Source: a virus
Reading direction: 5' to 3' (one strand)
DNA: 64,000 bases
IMG/VR virus record: IMGVR_UViG_3300010397_000001
Location: 1 to 64,000 of that record
Shown here: piece by piece, positions 32,645-40,359 of the stretch
How the letters are laid out: each line of letters begins with the position of its first letter
Numbering within the stretch: position 1 is the stretch's first letter
Translations under genes and position numbers: made by a program
Notes under the pieces: generated by a model
Told to the model about the DNA's origin: nothing
The model's database searches: none
Seen by the model: the letters and a program-made list of their open reading frames with translations, nothing else

Positions 32645-33795
32645 GCAAGGCGCAGGAACTGGCCAAGATGATCAATAAGGAGTTCGGCACCAACACGGTC
32701 AGGATGGGCAGTGATTCAACTCTTGAAGTGAAGTATGTATCAACAGGGTTGACACCGTTCGACGTCTGGCTCGGTGGTGGCTGGGCTCGTGGGCGTTTCA
32801 TCCAGATCACCGGGAACTACAGCACTCTGAAGTCATACATCGCGCTACACGCCATCGCCGAGGTGCAGCGGCAGAACGGTGTCGCCGCACTGATAGACAC
32901 GGAGCACGCCTTCGACCCTGACTGGGCAACGGTCATCGGCGTGGACGTGGACAAGCTGATACTTCAGCAGCCGGCAACAGGTGAAGAGGCCATAGACATC
33001 GCTCAGGTGTTGGTGGCAAACGAGATCGACCTCATCGTGTTCGACTCTATCGCTGCGACGCTTCCCCAGCAGGAAGCCAATAAGCGTCTGTCCAAGGAGA
33101 ACATCCAGCCAGCGCGGCTGGCCGCTCTGATGTCTGCCGCCTGTCGTCGTTTGACCGCCGCAAACCGTCGTACAGCCATCATCTGGGTAAACCAGCTACG
33201 CGAACAGGTGGGAGTGACGTTCGGCCCCACAGAGAAGGCCACAGGGGGACGCGCGATGGGGTACTACGCGAGCACCATCGTGAACATCCGAAAGGTCGGT
33301 AGCGAATTCGAGACCGTCACGACGGACGACGGCAACAAGACAGTGAAGAGCAAGCGCCTTCTCTTCCAGAGCTTCAAGGCCACCTTGGAAAAGTCGAAGC
33401 TTTCCGCTCCGTGGACAGAGTTGTTCTTCGACTTCAACCTAGTCATGGGTGGTGAGATTGATGTCGTGAAGTATGTCTTCGCGCAGTGCGTGGACCTGAG
33501 CATCATCAAGCAGGAAGGCCGGTCATGGGTGTACGAAAAGGTCCGCGCCGTGGGAAGGGAAGCGTTCCTGCGGAGGATGACCGAGGACACCCAGCTTCTG
33601 ATGACGCTGGAGAACCTGGTACGGGAAGCCAACTCCCTGCCTCCCTCCAGCTCCCCGCATGGAAAGTCAACACACCGCAGCAGGAAGGTCGCCGCGTCGA
33701 GCGGCTCATCGCGAAAGAAAGGGGCGCGAGGCTCCACCCGAACAGCGGTGCAGGCCGCATCAAACGGGACGCGTCGAATGAAGAAGACCTCTTAG
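32641..33795 (+). CDS. recA: RecA-like recombinase with atypical Walker A
   Basis: 384 aa; the RecA core ends near residue 330. The P-loop reads TGNYSTLKS (G58-S65): Leu replaces the Gly before the catalytic Lys. The MAW-type IDTEHAFDPDWA, LIVFDSIAATLP (Walker B) and the L2 region FGPTEKATGGRAMGYYAS are conserved. ATG overlaps the whiB stop. After about residue 330 the frame becomes Ser/Lys-rich, while the -1 frame encodes a nuclease domain. Strand exchange activity is likely; the P-loop change makes its ATPase worth testing. Confidence 0.9.
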   Translation: MSKAQELAKMINKEFGTNTVRMGSDSTLEVKYVSTGLTPFDVWLGGGWARGRFIQITGNYSTLKSYIALHAIAEVQRQNGVAALIDTEHAFDPDWATVIGVDVDKLILQQPATGEEAIDIAQVLVANEIDLIVFDSIAATLPQQEANKRLSKENIQPARLAALMSAACRRLTAANRRTAIIWVNQLREQVGVTFGPTEKATGGRAMGYYASTIVNIRKVGSEFETVTTDDGNKTVKSKRLLFQSFKATLEKSKLSAPWTELFFDFNLVMGGEIDVVKYVFAQCVDLSIIKQEGRSWVYEKVRAVGREAFLRRMTEDTQLLMTLENLVREANSLPPSSSPHGKSTHRSRKVAASSGSSRKKGARGSTRTAVQAASNGTRRMKKTS

Positions 33796-33947
33796 AGATC
33801 AAAAACGCACGACGTGTTCACACCATGAAAGGAGCAGACCTTAGCGACCTGTACACCCAAGCGTTGAACCTGGGCAGGGATCCGTTGTACGTCATCAGGT
33901 TCGAGGAAGCCGGCATCGAGGTCGAATGCCGAATCAGGAGGTTGTGA
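33663..33947 (+). CDS. PD-(D/E)XK-type nuclease-like domain out of frame with recA, no visible start
   Basis: About 95 codons reading TPQQEGRRVERLIAKERGARL then SGAGRIKRDASNEEDLLEIKNARR and DLSDLYTQALNLGRDPLYVIRFE. This resembles small PD-(D/E)XK phage nucleases (SGA..KGD...LIE.K...S..L...DL.KL..EA...GR.P.LVI.F). The recA frame over the same bases is low in complexity. No ATG, GTG or TTG lies in this frame between about 33525 and 33825, so the domain is either reached by a -1 frameshift from recA or started at a non-standard codon. ATG 33825 would leave only 40 residues. Confidence 0.6.
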   Translation, partial: KVNTPQQEGRRVERLIAKERGARLHPNSGAGRIKRDASNEEDLLEIKNARRVHTMKGADLSDLYTQALNLGRDPLYVIRFEEAGIEVECRIRRL

Positions 33948-34222
33948 TGGAAGAACAGGAACGGCAGCGCGAGGAAGTGTTTGCTGCACTGGAAGCGAAA
34001 ACCGCCTACGAATGGGATGAGGACCCGCGCAACGGCCTTCGTATCGTGAGTTGGTCCGACTATGGATGGGCGGCCAACAAGGGCGGCCACGGAACACGCG
34101 AATCACGTGTCACGTGGAAACAGTTCGAGAGATACCGGGCCGGTGCGACGGTTCAGCTCAAGCCAGGGTTCACGTGGGACACGGCCGACGGCATCACGCC
34201 GAAGGTGGTCGCCGATGAGTGA
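33947..34222 (+). CDS. Hypothetical protein
   Basis: 91 aa, ATG overlapping the nuclease stop (TGATG). Trp/Tyr-rich (LRIVSWSDYGWAANKGGHGTRE) and acidic. No family recognised. Overlaps the next gene by 8 bases. Confidence 0.65.
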   Translation: MEEQERQREEVFAALEAKTAYEWDEDPRNGLRIVSWSDYGWAANKGGHGTRESRVTWKQFERYRAGATVQLKPGFTWDTADGITPKVVADE

Positions 34223-34610
34223 TTACGACGTCGGTGATATTGAGTTGATGAAGTCAAGAGTCAACTCGCGCATGTGCGACACGTGTGCCTTCCGCAAGGG
34301 GGTGATGTCGCCTGACTCTCTACGCGAGATCATCGGGTTCAGGCTGCGGAAGGGCACGTTCCTACCGTGCCACAGCACACATCCTCCGCTTGCTCCGCAG
34401 GGCTGGACCAAAGCGGCCATCTGCCGAGGGTTCTTCAACGGACACCATAATGTAGGGGTGTTGAAGGTCATGAAGCAACTCTGGGGCTTCGTGTTCGTAG
34501 ACCCTCCGAAGGAGCATGATGTCGCTGAAGAGGACTCTGGATCGGCTGATGGATTCAGGGAAGATAGTCACACCGAGGTATCTGAAGTTCCTCGCAGAGC
34601 ACGGAGATGA
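34215..34610 (+). CDS. Cys/His cluster protein
   Basis: 131 aa. CDTCAFRKG..., CHSTHPP and ICRGFFNG place three Cys/His groups in the first 85 residues, a pattern seen in conserved phage proteins that may bind zinc or a Fe-S cluster. The last 30 residues overlap the next gene. Function unknown. Confidence 0.66.
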   Translation: MSDYDVGDIELMKSRVNSRMCDTCAFRKGVMSPDSLREIIGFRLRKGTFLPCHSTHPPLAPQGWTKAAICRGFFNGHHNVGVLKVMKQLWGFVFVDPPKEHDVAEEDSGSADGFREDSHTEVSEVPRRARR

Positions 34611-35325
34611 CCCATATCCGCCGTGGGTCGTCGACGTCATCGCTGAGCAACTGAAGAAGACTCCGCGTGACAGGTCTGGGACGTTCAGCGCTGCATCGGC
34701 AGGTGCATGTCTTCGCGCCCAAGAGCTGGAATACCTGGGCGCCGGCCCTACCGACCTGACCGGAGAGGTGTCGCCTGGTCTGATGGCCATCTTCAAGGAT
34801 GGCAAGTGGCGGCACCTCAAGTGGCAGGCCGACCTGTTAGCCGCCGGCATCATCGAAGAGATTGAGTACTCGGCGCCGTGGCGGTCCAAGAGGGCTGTAG
34901 GGACGCTGGACGGCCTGGGGGTAGTGCCGGATACCCACGGCGTTGGTTCGTGGCGTGGTGAACTCTTCGGGGCGGAACTAAAGGGGGTCAACGCGTGGCA
35001 GTACCCCAAGCTAGTGTCTGCTCCATACCCCAAAGAAGACCACATGCGCCAGGTGCACCGGTACTTCGTACTGACGGGTGTTCGGCTCTTCAGCGTCATC
35101 TACGAAAACAAGTCCACACAGGACTTCCACGAGTGGGTGGTGCGTCCCATCCCGCGCTTGTTGGATGAAAGCCGTCAGGAACTTGAGGAGTTGAATCGTG
35201 CAGTCGAGCGGAAAGAACTTCACCGGATACTCGCACCCTGCCGGCACCGGTCTGGAAAGCAGTGGGAGGGATGCAAATTCTCAGGAGAGGACGGTCCCTG
35301 CGAATCAGCCGGTACTTGGCTATGA
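34516..35325 (+). CDS. RecB/Cas4-like PD-(D/E)XK exonuclease
   Basis: 269 aa. An early Cys (GACLRAQELEYLG) and a C-terminal cluster (CRHRSGKQWEGCKFSGEDGPC) frame a nuclease core: the VGTLDG... stretch gives the Asp, ELFGAELKGVN the E-x-K, and MRQVHRYFVLTG the Q of motif III. The four Cys are placed as in Fe-S Cas4/AddB/RecB nucleases. It probably resects DNA ends for the RecA recombinase encoded just upstream. Either ATG 34516 or 34519 fits the AAGGAG site. Confidence 0.8.
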   Translation: MMSLKRTLDRLMDSGKIVTPRYLKFLAEHGDDPYPPWVVDVIAEQLKKTPRDRSGTFSAASAGACLRAQELEYLGAGPTDLTGEVSPGLMAIFKDGKWRHLKWQADLLAAGIIEEIEYSAPWRSKRAVGTLDGLGVVPDTHGVGSWRGELFGAELKGVNAWQYPKLVSAPYPKEDHMRQVHRYFVLTGVRLFSVIYENKSTQDFHEWVVRPIPRLLDESRQELEELNRAVERKELHRILAPCRHRSGKQWEGCKFSGEDGPCESAGTWL

Positions 35326-35563
35326 CTACTGGCGCCTGCTCGGTAGGCCGAACGCGGTAGGCGTCATGTGCGAACAGGACCAGTCGCACTACGAGGAGTT
35401 GCTGCGTCACGCCGACAACTGTCCCATGCTTTCGGCTGGGCCGTACGGAGGTAGGAAGTATCGCTCGCCGAGCCGTGGTGTGTACCTCAGCGAAGCGTCC
35501 TACATCAGGTGGAAGTGCATGAAGGGCAATCACATCCGACCTCGTTCCATGTCGAGCTACTGA
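35198..35563 (+). CDS. Hypothetical protein
   Basis: 121 aa from GTG 35198, 128 bases inside the nuclease gene, with a clear GAGGAG site 7 bases upstream. The second half (YDYWRLLGRPNAVGVMCEQDQSHYEELLRHADNC) looks well folded. No family recognised. Confidence 0.58.
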   Translation: MQSSGKNFTGYSHPAGTGLESSGRDANSQERTVPANQPVLGYDYWRLLGRPNAVGVMCEQDQSHYEELLRHADNCPMLSAGPYGGRKYRSPSRGVYLSEASYIRWKCMKGNHIRPRSMSSY

Positions 35564-35955
35564 TGCTGATCAAGAAGCGGCCGACCGCACCTCGCCATTC
35601 ACTGCGTAAATTCACGTTGGGGACAGGGCTGCCTAGCCTCATGCTCTTGGAAGCCGAAGTGCAGGATATGTGGGACGTCTTGTTGGGGCGCAAGGAACCT
35701 CCGTACTGGAACGGCACCAGCACCCTGATGGAAGTGGCCGACGCATTTTTCGCTCGGGCCAGCGAGATCACCGCGCTGATTCAGGAAGCGGAGCGTAAGG
35801 GAGTCGGCATCTCCCCGTCCTACAAGCGGTTCAGGACAGGCGCTCTTCGAACCTTCATGGAAGCGGCCAAGCGGTCCGCAGATCTTGGCAGCCGTCGCAT
35901 CACCGTGGACCAACTGGAGTTCGAGCAAGCAAGGCTAGGAAGGGAATCAGCATGA
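35563..35955 (+). CDS. Hypothetical protein
   Basis: 130 aa, ATG overlapping the previous stop by one base. Basic N-terminus, then helices (LMLLEAEVQDMWDVLLGRKEPPYWNGTS). No domain recognised. Ends with an ATGA overlap. Confidence 0.66.
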   Translation: MLIKKRPTAPRHSLRKFTLGTGLPSLMLLEAEVQDMWDVLLGRKEPPYWNGTSTLMEVADAFFARASEITALIQEAERKGVGISPSYKRFRTGALRTFMEAAKRSADLGSRRITVDQLEFEQARLGRESA

Positions 35956-36227
35956 TTACTGAGATGTGCTGGGATCCGGACAACCCACTTGAGGCAGTGG
36001 AGTTCCTAGGCCAGGGCAGGTGGTTCTTCTGGCGCGAAGGTGATTCCCTGATCATCTCGGCGCTCGACTTCATGCCAGCAACAGTGAAGACGATGGGCCG
36101 CATTTTCGCACAGAACAGCTTGAACGAAGTGGACCCACACAGCCAGCGAACGATGATCGTCACTCCTGGACAGTGGATCGAGTTCGACGGGGCAACGTTC
36201 GGATATGGGAGGAGAGACAAGGGGTGA
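35952..36227 (+). CDS. Hypothetical protein
   Basis: 91 aa, compact beta-rich sequence (AVEFLGQGRWFFWREGDSLIISALDF). No family recognised. Overlaps both neighbours by 4 bases in the recombination-gene cluster. Confidence 0.66.
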   Translation: MITEMCWDPDNPLEAVEFLGQGRWFFWREGDSLIISALDFMPATVKTMGRIFAQNSLNEVDPHSQRTMIVTPGQWIEFDGATFGYGRRDKG

Positions 36228-36679
36228 AGAAGCCCAAGCCCAAAGTAGACAGTGGAGTGCACGGTGCGCCGGCACACGTCATCGCGGACAAGAAGCTCTA
36301 CTACTGCGACAAGCATCCAGGGTCTGCACCAATGACGTACGACCCATCAGAAGACGCACTCGTCTGTCAGGTTGATGGCTGTACGTACATACGACGTCGC
36401 AGACTCTCATTCAGCACCATGTTCGCGCCTGGTGAAGCACGGCCAGCCGCTTACCGTGGCGCGTTGGAAGTGCGGATCGACGACGAGGGAAAACCATGGC
36501 TGTACCTCGTTGACGTGAACGGTATGGTTGACTTGAGCAGGTTAATCGACGAACCGACTACGGTCGTGGGCAGCAAAGAGGGCATGCCGCCTGACGTAAT
36601 TGCGGCTTTCCTTGGCGAACCAGACGCGGTAGAGGTCAAGATCGGTTCGACCACCTACAAGAGGCCAGCCAACATTTAG
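36224..36679 (+). CDS. Hypothetical protein with zinc-finger-like segment
   Basis: 151 aa from GTG 36224 (GTGA overlap, GGAGGAG site). YYCDKHPGSAPMTYDPSEDALVC..CTYIRRRR resembles a small zinc ribbon. The rest is beta-rich (LEVRIDDEGKPWLYLVDVNGMVD). Function unknown. Confidence 0.64.
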   Translation: MKKPKPKVDSGVHGAPAHVIADKKLYYCDKHPGSAPMTYDPSEDALVCQVDGCTYIRRRRLSFSTMFAPGEARPAAYRGALEVRIDDEGKPWLYLVDVNGMVDLSRLIDEPTTVVGSKEGMPPDVIAAFLGEPDAVEVKIGSTTYKRPANI

Positions 36680-36689
36680 GGCGTGAAGA

Positions 36690-37217
36690 ATGCACGACGT
36701 GATATTCGGAGTGGACCCAAAGAAGACGGCGTTGGCGGGTGTAGTCATCCGCGAGGACGGCTTCAGGGTCTACACGCGCACCATGCCTGACGATCTCACG
36801 TTGTGCTGCCACAAGGCGTTCCTATGGATGCGGCGTGTGGTGCTGGAAGAGATGAAGCTCAACCCGCTTGCCACCGTTCATGTCTACCTTGAAAAGGCGT
36901 TGGTAGGTCCAGGCAGAAATGCCACCATCGTGCAGGCATATGTCCAAGGTGGACTGATTGCCGGAGCGGTGGACGCGGGAGCCATAGTTCATCAGGTGAA
37001 TCAGGCTCGTTGGAAGTCCCAGATCGTGGGGGTGGGCAACGCCACCAAGTCACTAGTCGCTCGTCACGTGAAGCTTCAGTGGCCGGAACTCTTCGCTCAG
37101 GTTCAAGCGCTACCCAAACTGCACGCACAAGACGTACTCGATGCCGGCTGCATAGCCTGGTACGGAGATAACGAACAGAAGACCCTGAGCAAGAGGAGAG
37201 GCCGTGGCCGGCGTTAG
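36690..37217 (+). CDS. RuvC-like Holliday junction resolvase
   Basis: 175 aa. IFGVDPKKTALAGVV supplies the first catalytic Asp, VYLEKALVGPGRNAT the Glu, and the C-terminal QDVLDAGCIAWYG the last Asp, with VNQARWKSQIVGVGNATKS between them, as in RuvC/RNase H-fold resolvases of phages. It would resolve recombination intermediates before packaging. Sits with RecA and the RecB-like nuclease, and overlaps the ParB-like gene by 14 bases. Confidence 0.8.
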   Translation: MHDVIFGVDPKKTALAGVVIREDGFRVYTRTMPDDLTLCCHKAFLWMRRVVLEEMKLNPLATVHVYLEKALVGPGRNATIVQAYVQGGLIAGAVDAGAIVHQVNQARWKSQIVGVGNATKSLVARHVKLQWPELFAQVQALPKLHAQDVLDAGCIAWYGDNEQKTLSKRRGRGRR

Positions 37218-38658
37218 GAAGATGAAGCGTAAGAAGCTTGACGAGATAAAGGCTAAGAACATCGTTCTGTTCCAGCAAGTTACCAACGTTCCGATCGATT
37301 CGTTGAAGCCTCACCCACAGAACGCCAACGAGGGTGACATCGACATGATCGCTGAGTCGATCCTGGAAAACGGGGTCTACCGGCCGATCGTCATCAACAC
37401 TCGGAACGGCTTCATCGCGGCCGGTCACCACCAGTGGTTGGCGATGAGGAAGCTTGGCTGGGATCAGGTGCCAGTCATCACCATCGACGTTGACGAGCGC
37501 CGGCACAAGAAAATCATGCTGGCCGACAACGCTACGGCAGACCGCCGCACCTACAACGAGCGGTTGTTGGATGAGCTTCTTCAAAGTGTCGGTGACGTCA
37601 CGGGTACTGGTTACACGGAGCTGGAGGTGGAAGACATCCACACCAGGGCCACTGAAGCGGCACGTGAAGCCCTGAAGAACATCGAGTCGGGTCCAGGTGC
37701 CGCCGACATGGCCGCGGAAGCTCTACGGCGTGCCAGGGGCGGCCAAACGCTGGACAATGACGATGAGTACGACGAAGGTGTCGATGAAGGCGCCGGCGGC
37801 AGTGACGATTCAGAGTTTGAAGACCTCGGCGGAAAGAAGGACAAGGGTATCGAGGGTGCCGGTGATGAGCTGGCTGGCGCATTCCAGTTGAAGGAGGATA
37901 TGGCCTTCGACGGAGTGGGCGTGTGGGGTATCCCTCGTATCCGTACCGACGCCGGCACGCTGGCCACATGGGACGACCTGCCAGAAAACCTCTTGGCGTG
38001 GGCCGGAAGCGCAACGAAGGACTGGCCTGACCCCACCACTCACTGGCTGTACAACGTGGGGATCGACAGCGTGTCAGGGATGCCGCGCGACAAGAACGGT
38101 CTCTTCAGCCACGTCATCGCCGCGTTCTACTGCCACGACGAGTACTTCGACCCGTACTGGTGGAATCCGTCCAAGCACACCACTCGGCTTCTCAACTCAG
38201 GTATCAGCACCATCGTGATGCCTGACTTCAGCATGCACACGCCCGGAGAGGAATCACGAGTACTCAGCTTGTGGTCCTTGTACCGCAGCAGGTGGCTCGG
38301 TAGATACTTCCAGGAAGCTGGTATGAAGCTGATTCCTGAGGTGACGTGGGCTACTGCAGACGAAGGGTTTCTCACCGACTACGTTCTCCCCACGCTCCCG
38401 AAGAAGCTTCCGTTGCTGTCGATCCAGGTGCAGACGATCGATCCGGACTCGCCGCTGAACGCTGCCTATGTCAAGCAGCTACGCCTCATCCTTGACACGG
38501 TTAAGCCAAAGGACCTGTTGATTTATCACGGTAAGCAGGGTCGGAGGCTCTTCGACGATGGCTTGGTTCCGTTCAAGGGGCGAATCAAGTTCGTCGCATC
38601 TCGCCTGTACGCTCTTGGTGAGTCAGCCAAAAAGAGAGAGAAGAAGACAACTTTGTAG
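37204..38658 (+). CDS. ParB/Srx-like nuclease domain fused to DUF4417
   Basis: 484 aa. About residues 25-110 are a ParB-like N domain: VPIDSLKPHPQNANEGDIDMIAESILENGVYRPIVIN, then AAGHHQWLAMRKLGWDQVPVI. A helical/acidic linker (about 145-230) leads to a DUF4417-type domain: WGIPRIR..., FYCHDEYFDPYWWNPSKHTTRLLNSGISTIVMPDFSMHTPGEE, YRSRWLGRYFQEAGMKLIPEVTWA. ParB-like domains can bind or nick DNA or act as CTPases; DUF4417 has no assigned activity. Start GTG 37204 follows AGAGGAG. Confidence 0.82.
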   Translation: MAGVRKMKRKKLDEIKAKNIVLFQQVTNVPIDSLKPHPQNANEGDIDMIAESILENGVYRPIVINTRNGFIAAGHHQWLAMRKLGWDQVPVITIDVDERRHKKIMLADNATADRRTYNERLLDELLQSVGDVTGTGYTELEVEDIHTRATEAAREALKNIESGPGAADMAAEALRRARGGQTLDNDDEYDEGVDEGAGGSDDSEFEDLGGKKDKGIEGAGDELAGAFQLKEDMAFDGVGVWGIPRIRTDAGTLATWDDLPENLLAWAGSATKDWPDPTTHWLYNVGIDSVSGMPRDKNGLFSHVIAAFYCHDEYFDPYWWNPSKHTTRLLNSGISTIVMPDFSMHTPGEESRVLSLWSLYRSRWLGRYFQEAGMKLIPEVTWATADEGFLTDYVLPTLPKKLPLLSIQVQTIDPDSPLNAAYVKQLRLILDTVKPKDLLIYHGKQGRRLFDDGLVPFKGRIKFVASRLYALGESAKKREKKTTL

Positions 38659-38861
38659 TGAATGAATCTATCGAAGCCGTGGTCGGTGACTATCCACTGT
38701 GTACCTACATGTGGTCGAGTACAACCATGGAAAAATTTGAATCAGATACTGTCTTCGGCGTAGTGAACGTTGAAAGAGTCAAGCACCATTACTGTGGCGC
38801 TCTTAAAGGTCATGAAGACAATCACTTCTGCCGTGGCTGTGGCGAGGAGACACCTCTATGA
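38658..38861 (+). CDS. Small zinc-finger protein
   Basis: 67 aa, GTG start overlapping the previous TAG by one base. HHYCGALKGHEDNHFCRGCGEETPL carries Cys/His for one zinc site. Coupled to the ureohydrolase gene by a 4-base overlap. Confidence 0.62.
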   Translation: MNESIEAVVGDYPLCTYMWSSTTMEKFESDTVFGVVNVERVKHHYCGALKGHEDNHFCRGCGEETPL

Positions 38862-40240
38862 CGTATAACGACTATCCCGAGTCAACAGACGGATACGAGT
38901 ACGACGAAGCCGGACGGTCTACAGCCATCCGGCCCTCTCACATTGCCATTCTGGGCGTTCCGTTCGATGGTGGCACTCTAGGCGAGAAGGTCGGTCAGCG
39001 ACTGGCTCCACTGGCTATCCGCAACCTCGAAGCGCTCAGCACGATGCTCAGCGCTTACAACGATGACGTAGATGGTGAGCAAGTGAGTGTCGTCGACTGT
39101 GGCGATGTTCAGCTCGACAGGGCGTCTTCGGCAGGTGCTGCTCACGATCTCATCGAAGAGCGAGCTAGGGCCATCAAGCCGAACACGAGCATGCTGCTTG
39201 CCGTCGGAGGTGACCACAGCATTACCCCCTGGCTGATGAAGGGCGCGCTACTTGAACAGCTATACCTCGACGACACGCTGAAGCCGGTCGTTATCCACCT
39301 CGACGCGCACACGGACACCTGGGCGCACGAGGAATACGAGGAATACGGTACGGCTAACCACGCGTCGTGGGTGCGGTGGGTGCTGGAGAACAACTGGGCT
39401 CACGAGGTTCACCAGTTCGGTGTGCGTGGTTTCGCGCCGGACGAGAAGGATCTCTACGGTAAGCCGCTGTTCCGTCACCAGTTGCCGCCGGAAGAGTCGT
39501 TCACCAGGGCCATGCAGGTGATCAGCACTGCCGGCCGACCGGTGTACCTCACTGTTGATCTGGATGTCTGCGACCCATCCTTCGCTCCAGGTGTGGTAGC
39601 CCCTGAGCCAGGGGGATGGACGTCACTTCAACTCATGAATTTCATCACGTCCATCGTGTCATCCGGTGCTGTTAAAGGGATGGACATCGTGGAGTGTTGT
39701 CCGCCTCAGGATTACGCCGACCTTACGGTACGCTTGGCGCATCGGTGTATTGCGGCTTCCATCATCGGATTCTCTTGGTACCTGAAGGGGGTTCGGGACG
39801 TAGCCGCACTACGACAAATCAGGATGTCGGGAGAGGATGAGCCGGCATCCAGTCTGGAAGGAGAAGCTGTGCTCGACGCGAACACGAACGTCACTCTCCC
39901 GACCGAGGGTGACGAGATCGAAGAGCTGGACATGGACACCGACGACATCATCGAGGGTGGCATGGCCACCCGCAGCACCAAGGCCGTGAAGAAGGCCGGC
40001 CGAGGTGCCAAGAAGGTCGGCCGTGGCACCAAGAAGGCCGCGAAGGGAGCCAAGAAGGCGACCAAGACGGCGAAGAAGGCCACCAAGGGAGCAAAGAAGG
40101 CGACCAAGGCCGCGAAGAAGACGGTCAAGAAGGCCACCAAGACGGCAGCCAAGACCACTCGGGCCGCGACCAAGCCGGCGGCGAAGACGGCGAAGAAGGC
40201 CGCGACCAAGGCCGTGAAGAAGGTCGGCAAGCGAGGCTGA
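38858..40240 (+). CDS. Arginase/agmatinase-family ureohydrolase fused to a histone-H1-like tail
   Basis: 460 aa. Residues 28-315 form a ureohydrolase: GGDHSIT (H120), HLDAHTDTW (D149, H151, D153) and TVDLDVCDPSFAPG (D234, D236) give all six manganese ligands, and GMDIVEC gives the catalytic Glu (E279). The substrate could be arginine, agmatine or another guanidino compound. After an acidic linker (about 330-368) the last 92 residues are repeats of KKATKTAKK/AKGAKKA type, like H1. An in-frame ATG at 39962 with GAGGGTGG upstream could also produce the tail alone. A basic DNA-binding tail on a metabolic enzyme is unusual. Confidence 0.87.
   Translation: MTYNDYPESTDGYEYDEAGRSTAIRPSHIAILGVPFDGGTLGEKVGQRLAPLAIRNLEALSTMLSAYNDDVDGEQVSVVDCGDVQLDRASSAGAAHDLIEERARAIKPNTSMLLAVGGDHSITPWLMKGALLEQLYLDDTLKPVVIHLDAHTDTWAHEEYEEYGTANHASWVRWVLENNWAHEVHQFGVRGFAPDEKDLYGKPLFRHQLPPEESFTRAMQVISTAGRPVYLTVDLDVCDPSFAPGVVAPEPGGWTSLQLMNFITSIVSSGAVKGMDIVECCPPQDYADLTVRLAHRCIAASIIGFSWYLKGVRDVAALRQIRMSGEDEPASSLEGEAVLDANTNVTLPTEGDEIEELDMDTDDIIEGGMATRSTKAVKKAGRGAKKVGRGTKKAAKGAKKATKTAKKATKGAKKATKAAKKTVKKATKTAAKTTRAATKPAAKTAKKAATKAVKKVGKRG
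39962..40240 (+). CDS. Possible internal start: free H1-like protein
   Basis: In-frame ATG 39962 (Met 369 of the ureohydrolase) lies 5 bases after GAGG and opens MATRSTKAVKKAGRGAKKVG..., a 92-residue Lys/Ala/Thr/Arg protein that would stand alone as an H1-like nucleoid protein. This is an alternative product of the same gene, not a separate frame. Confidence 0.4.
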   Translation: MATRSTKAVKKAGRGAKKVGRGTKKAAKGAKKATKTAKKATKGAKKATKAAKKTVKKATKTAAKTTRAATKPAAKTAKKAATKAVKKVGKRG

Positions 40241-40295
40241 TCGTCGGTCGACGTAAGATCGGAGCCGTGGTACGCCACGGCCACAGCAGTACAAG

Positions 40296-40336
40296 AAGGC
40301 GCTCCGGGGTTGCGACCCTCCCTGGGGCGCCTTTTT
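40296..40336 (+). terminator. Intrinsic terminator after the ureohydrolase
   Basis: AAGGCGC (40296-40302) pairs with GCGCCTT (40327-40333), with an inner GGGG/CCCT helix, followed by TTT. A separate palindrome CCGTGG-TACG-CCACGG lies at 40264-40279. Confidence 0.8.
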
Positions 40337-40359
40337 GCTGCCCTTAAACAGGTGGAGCG

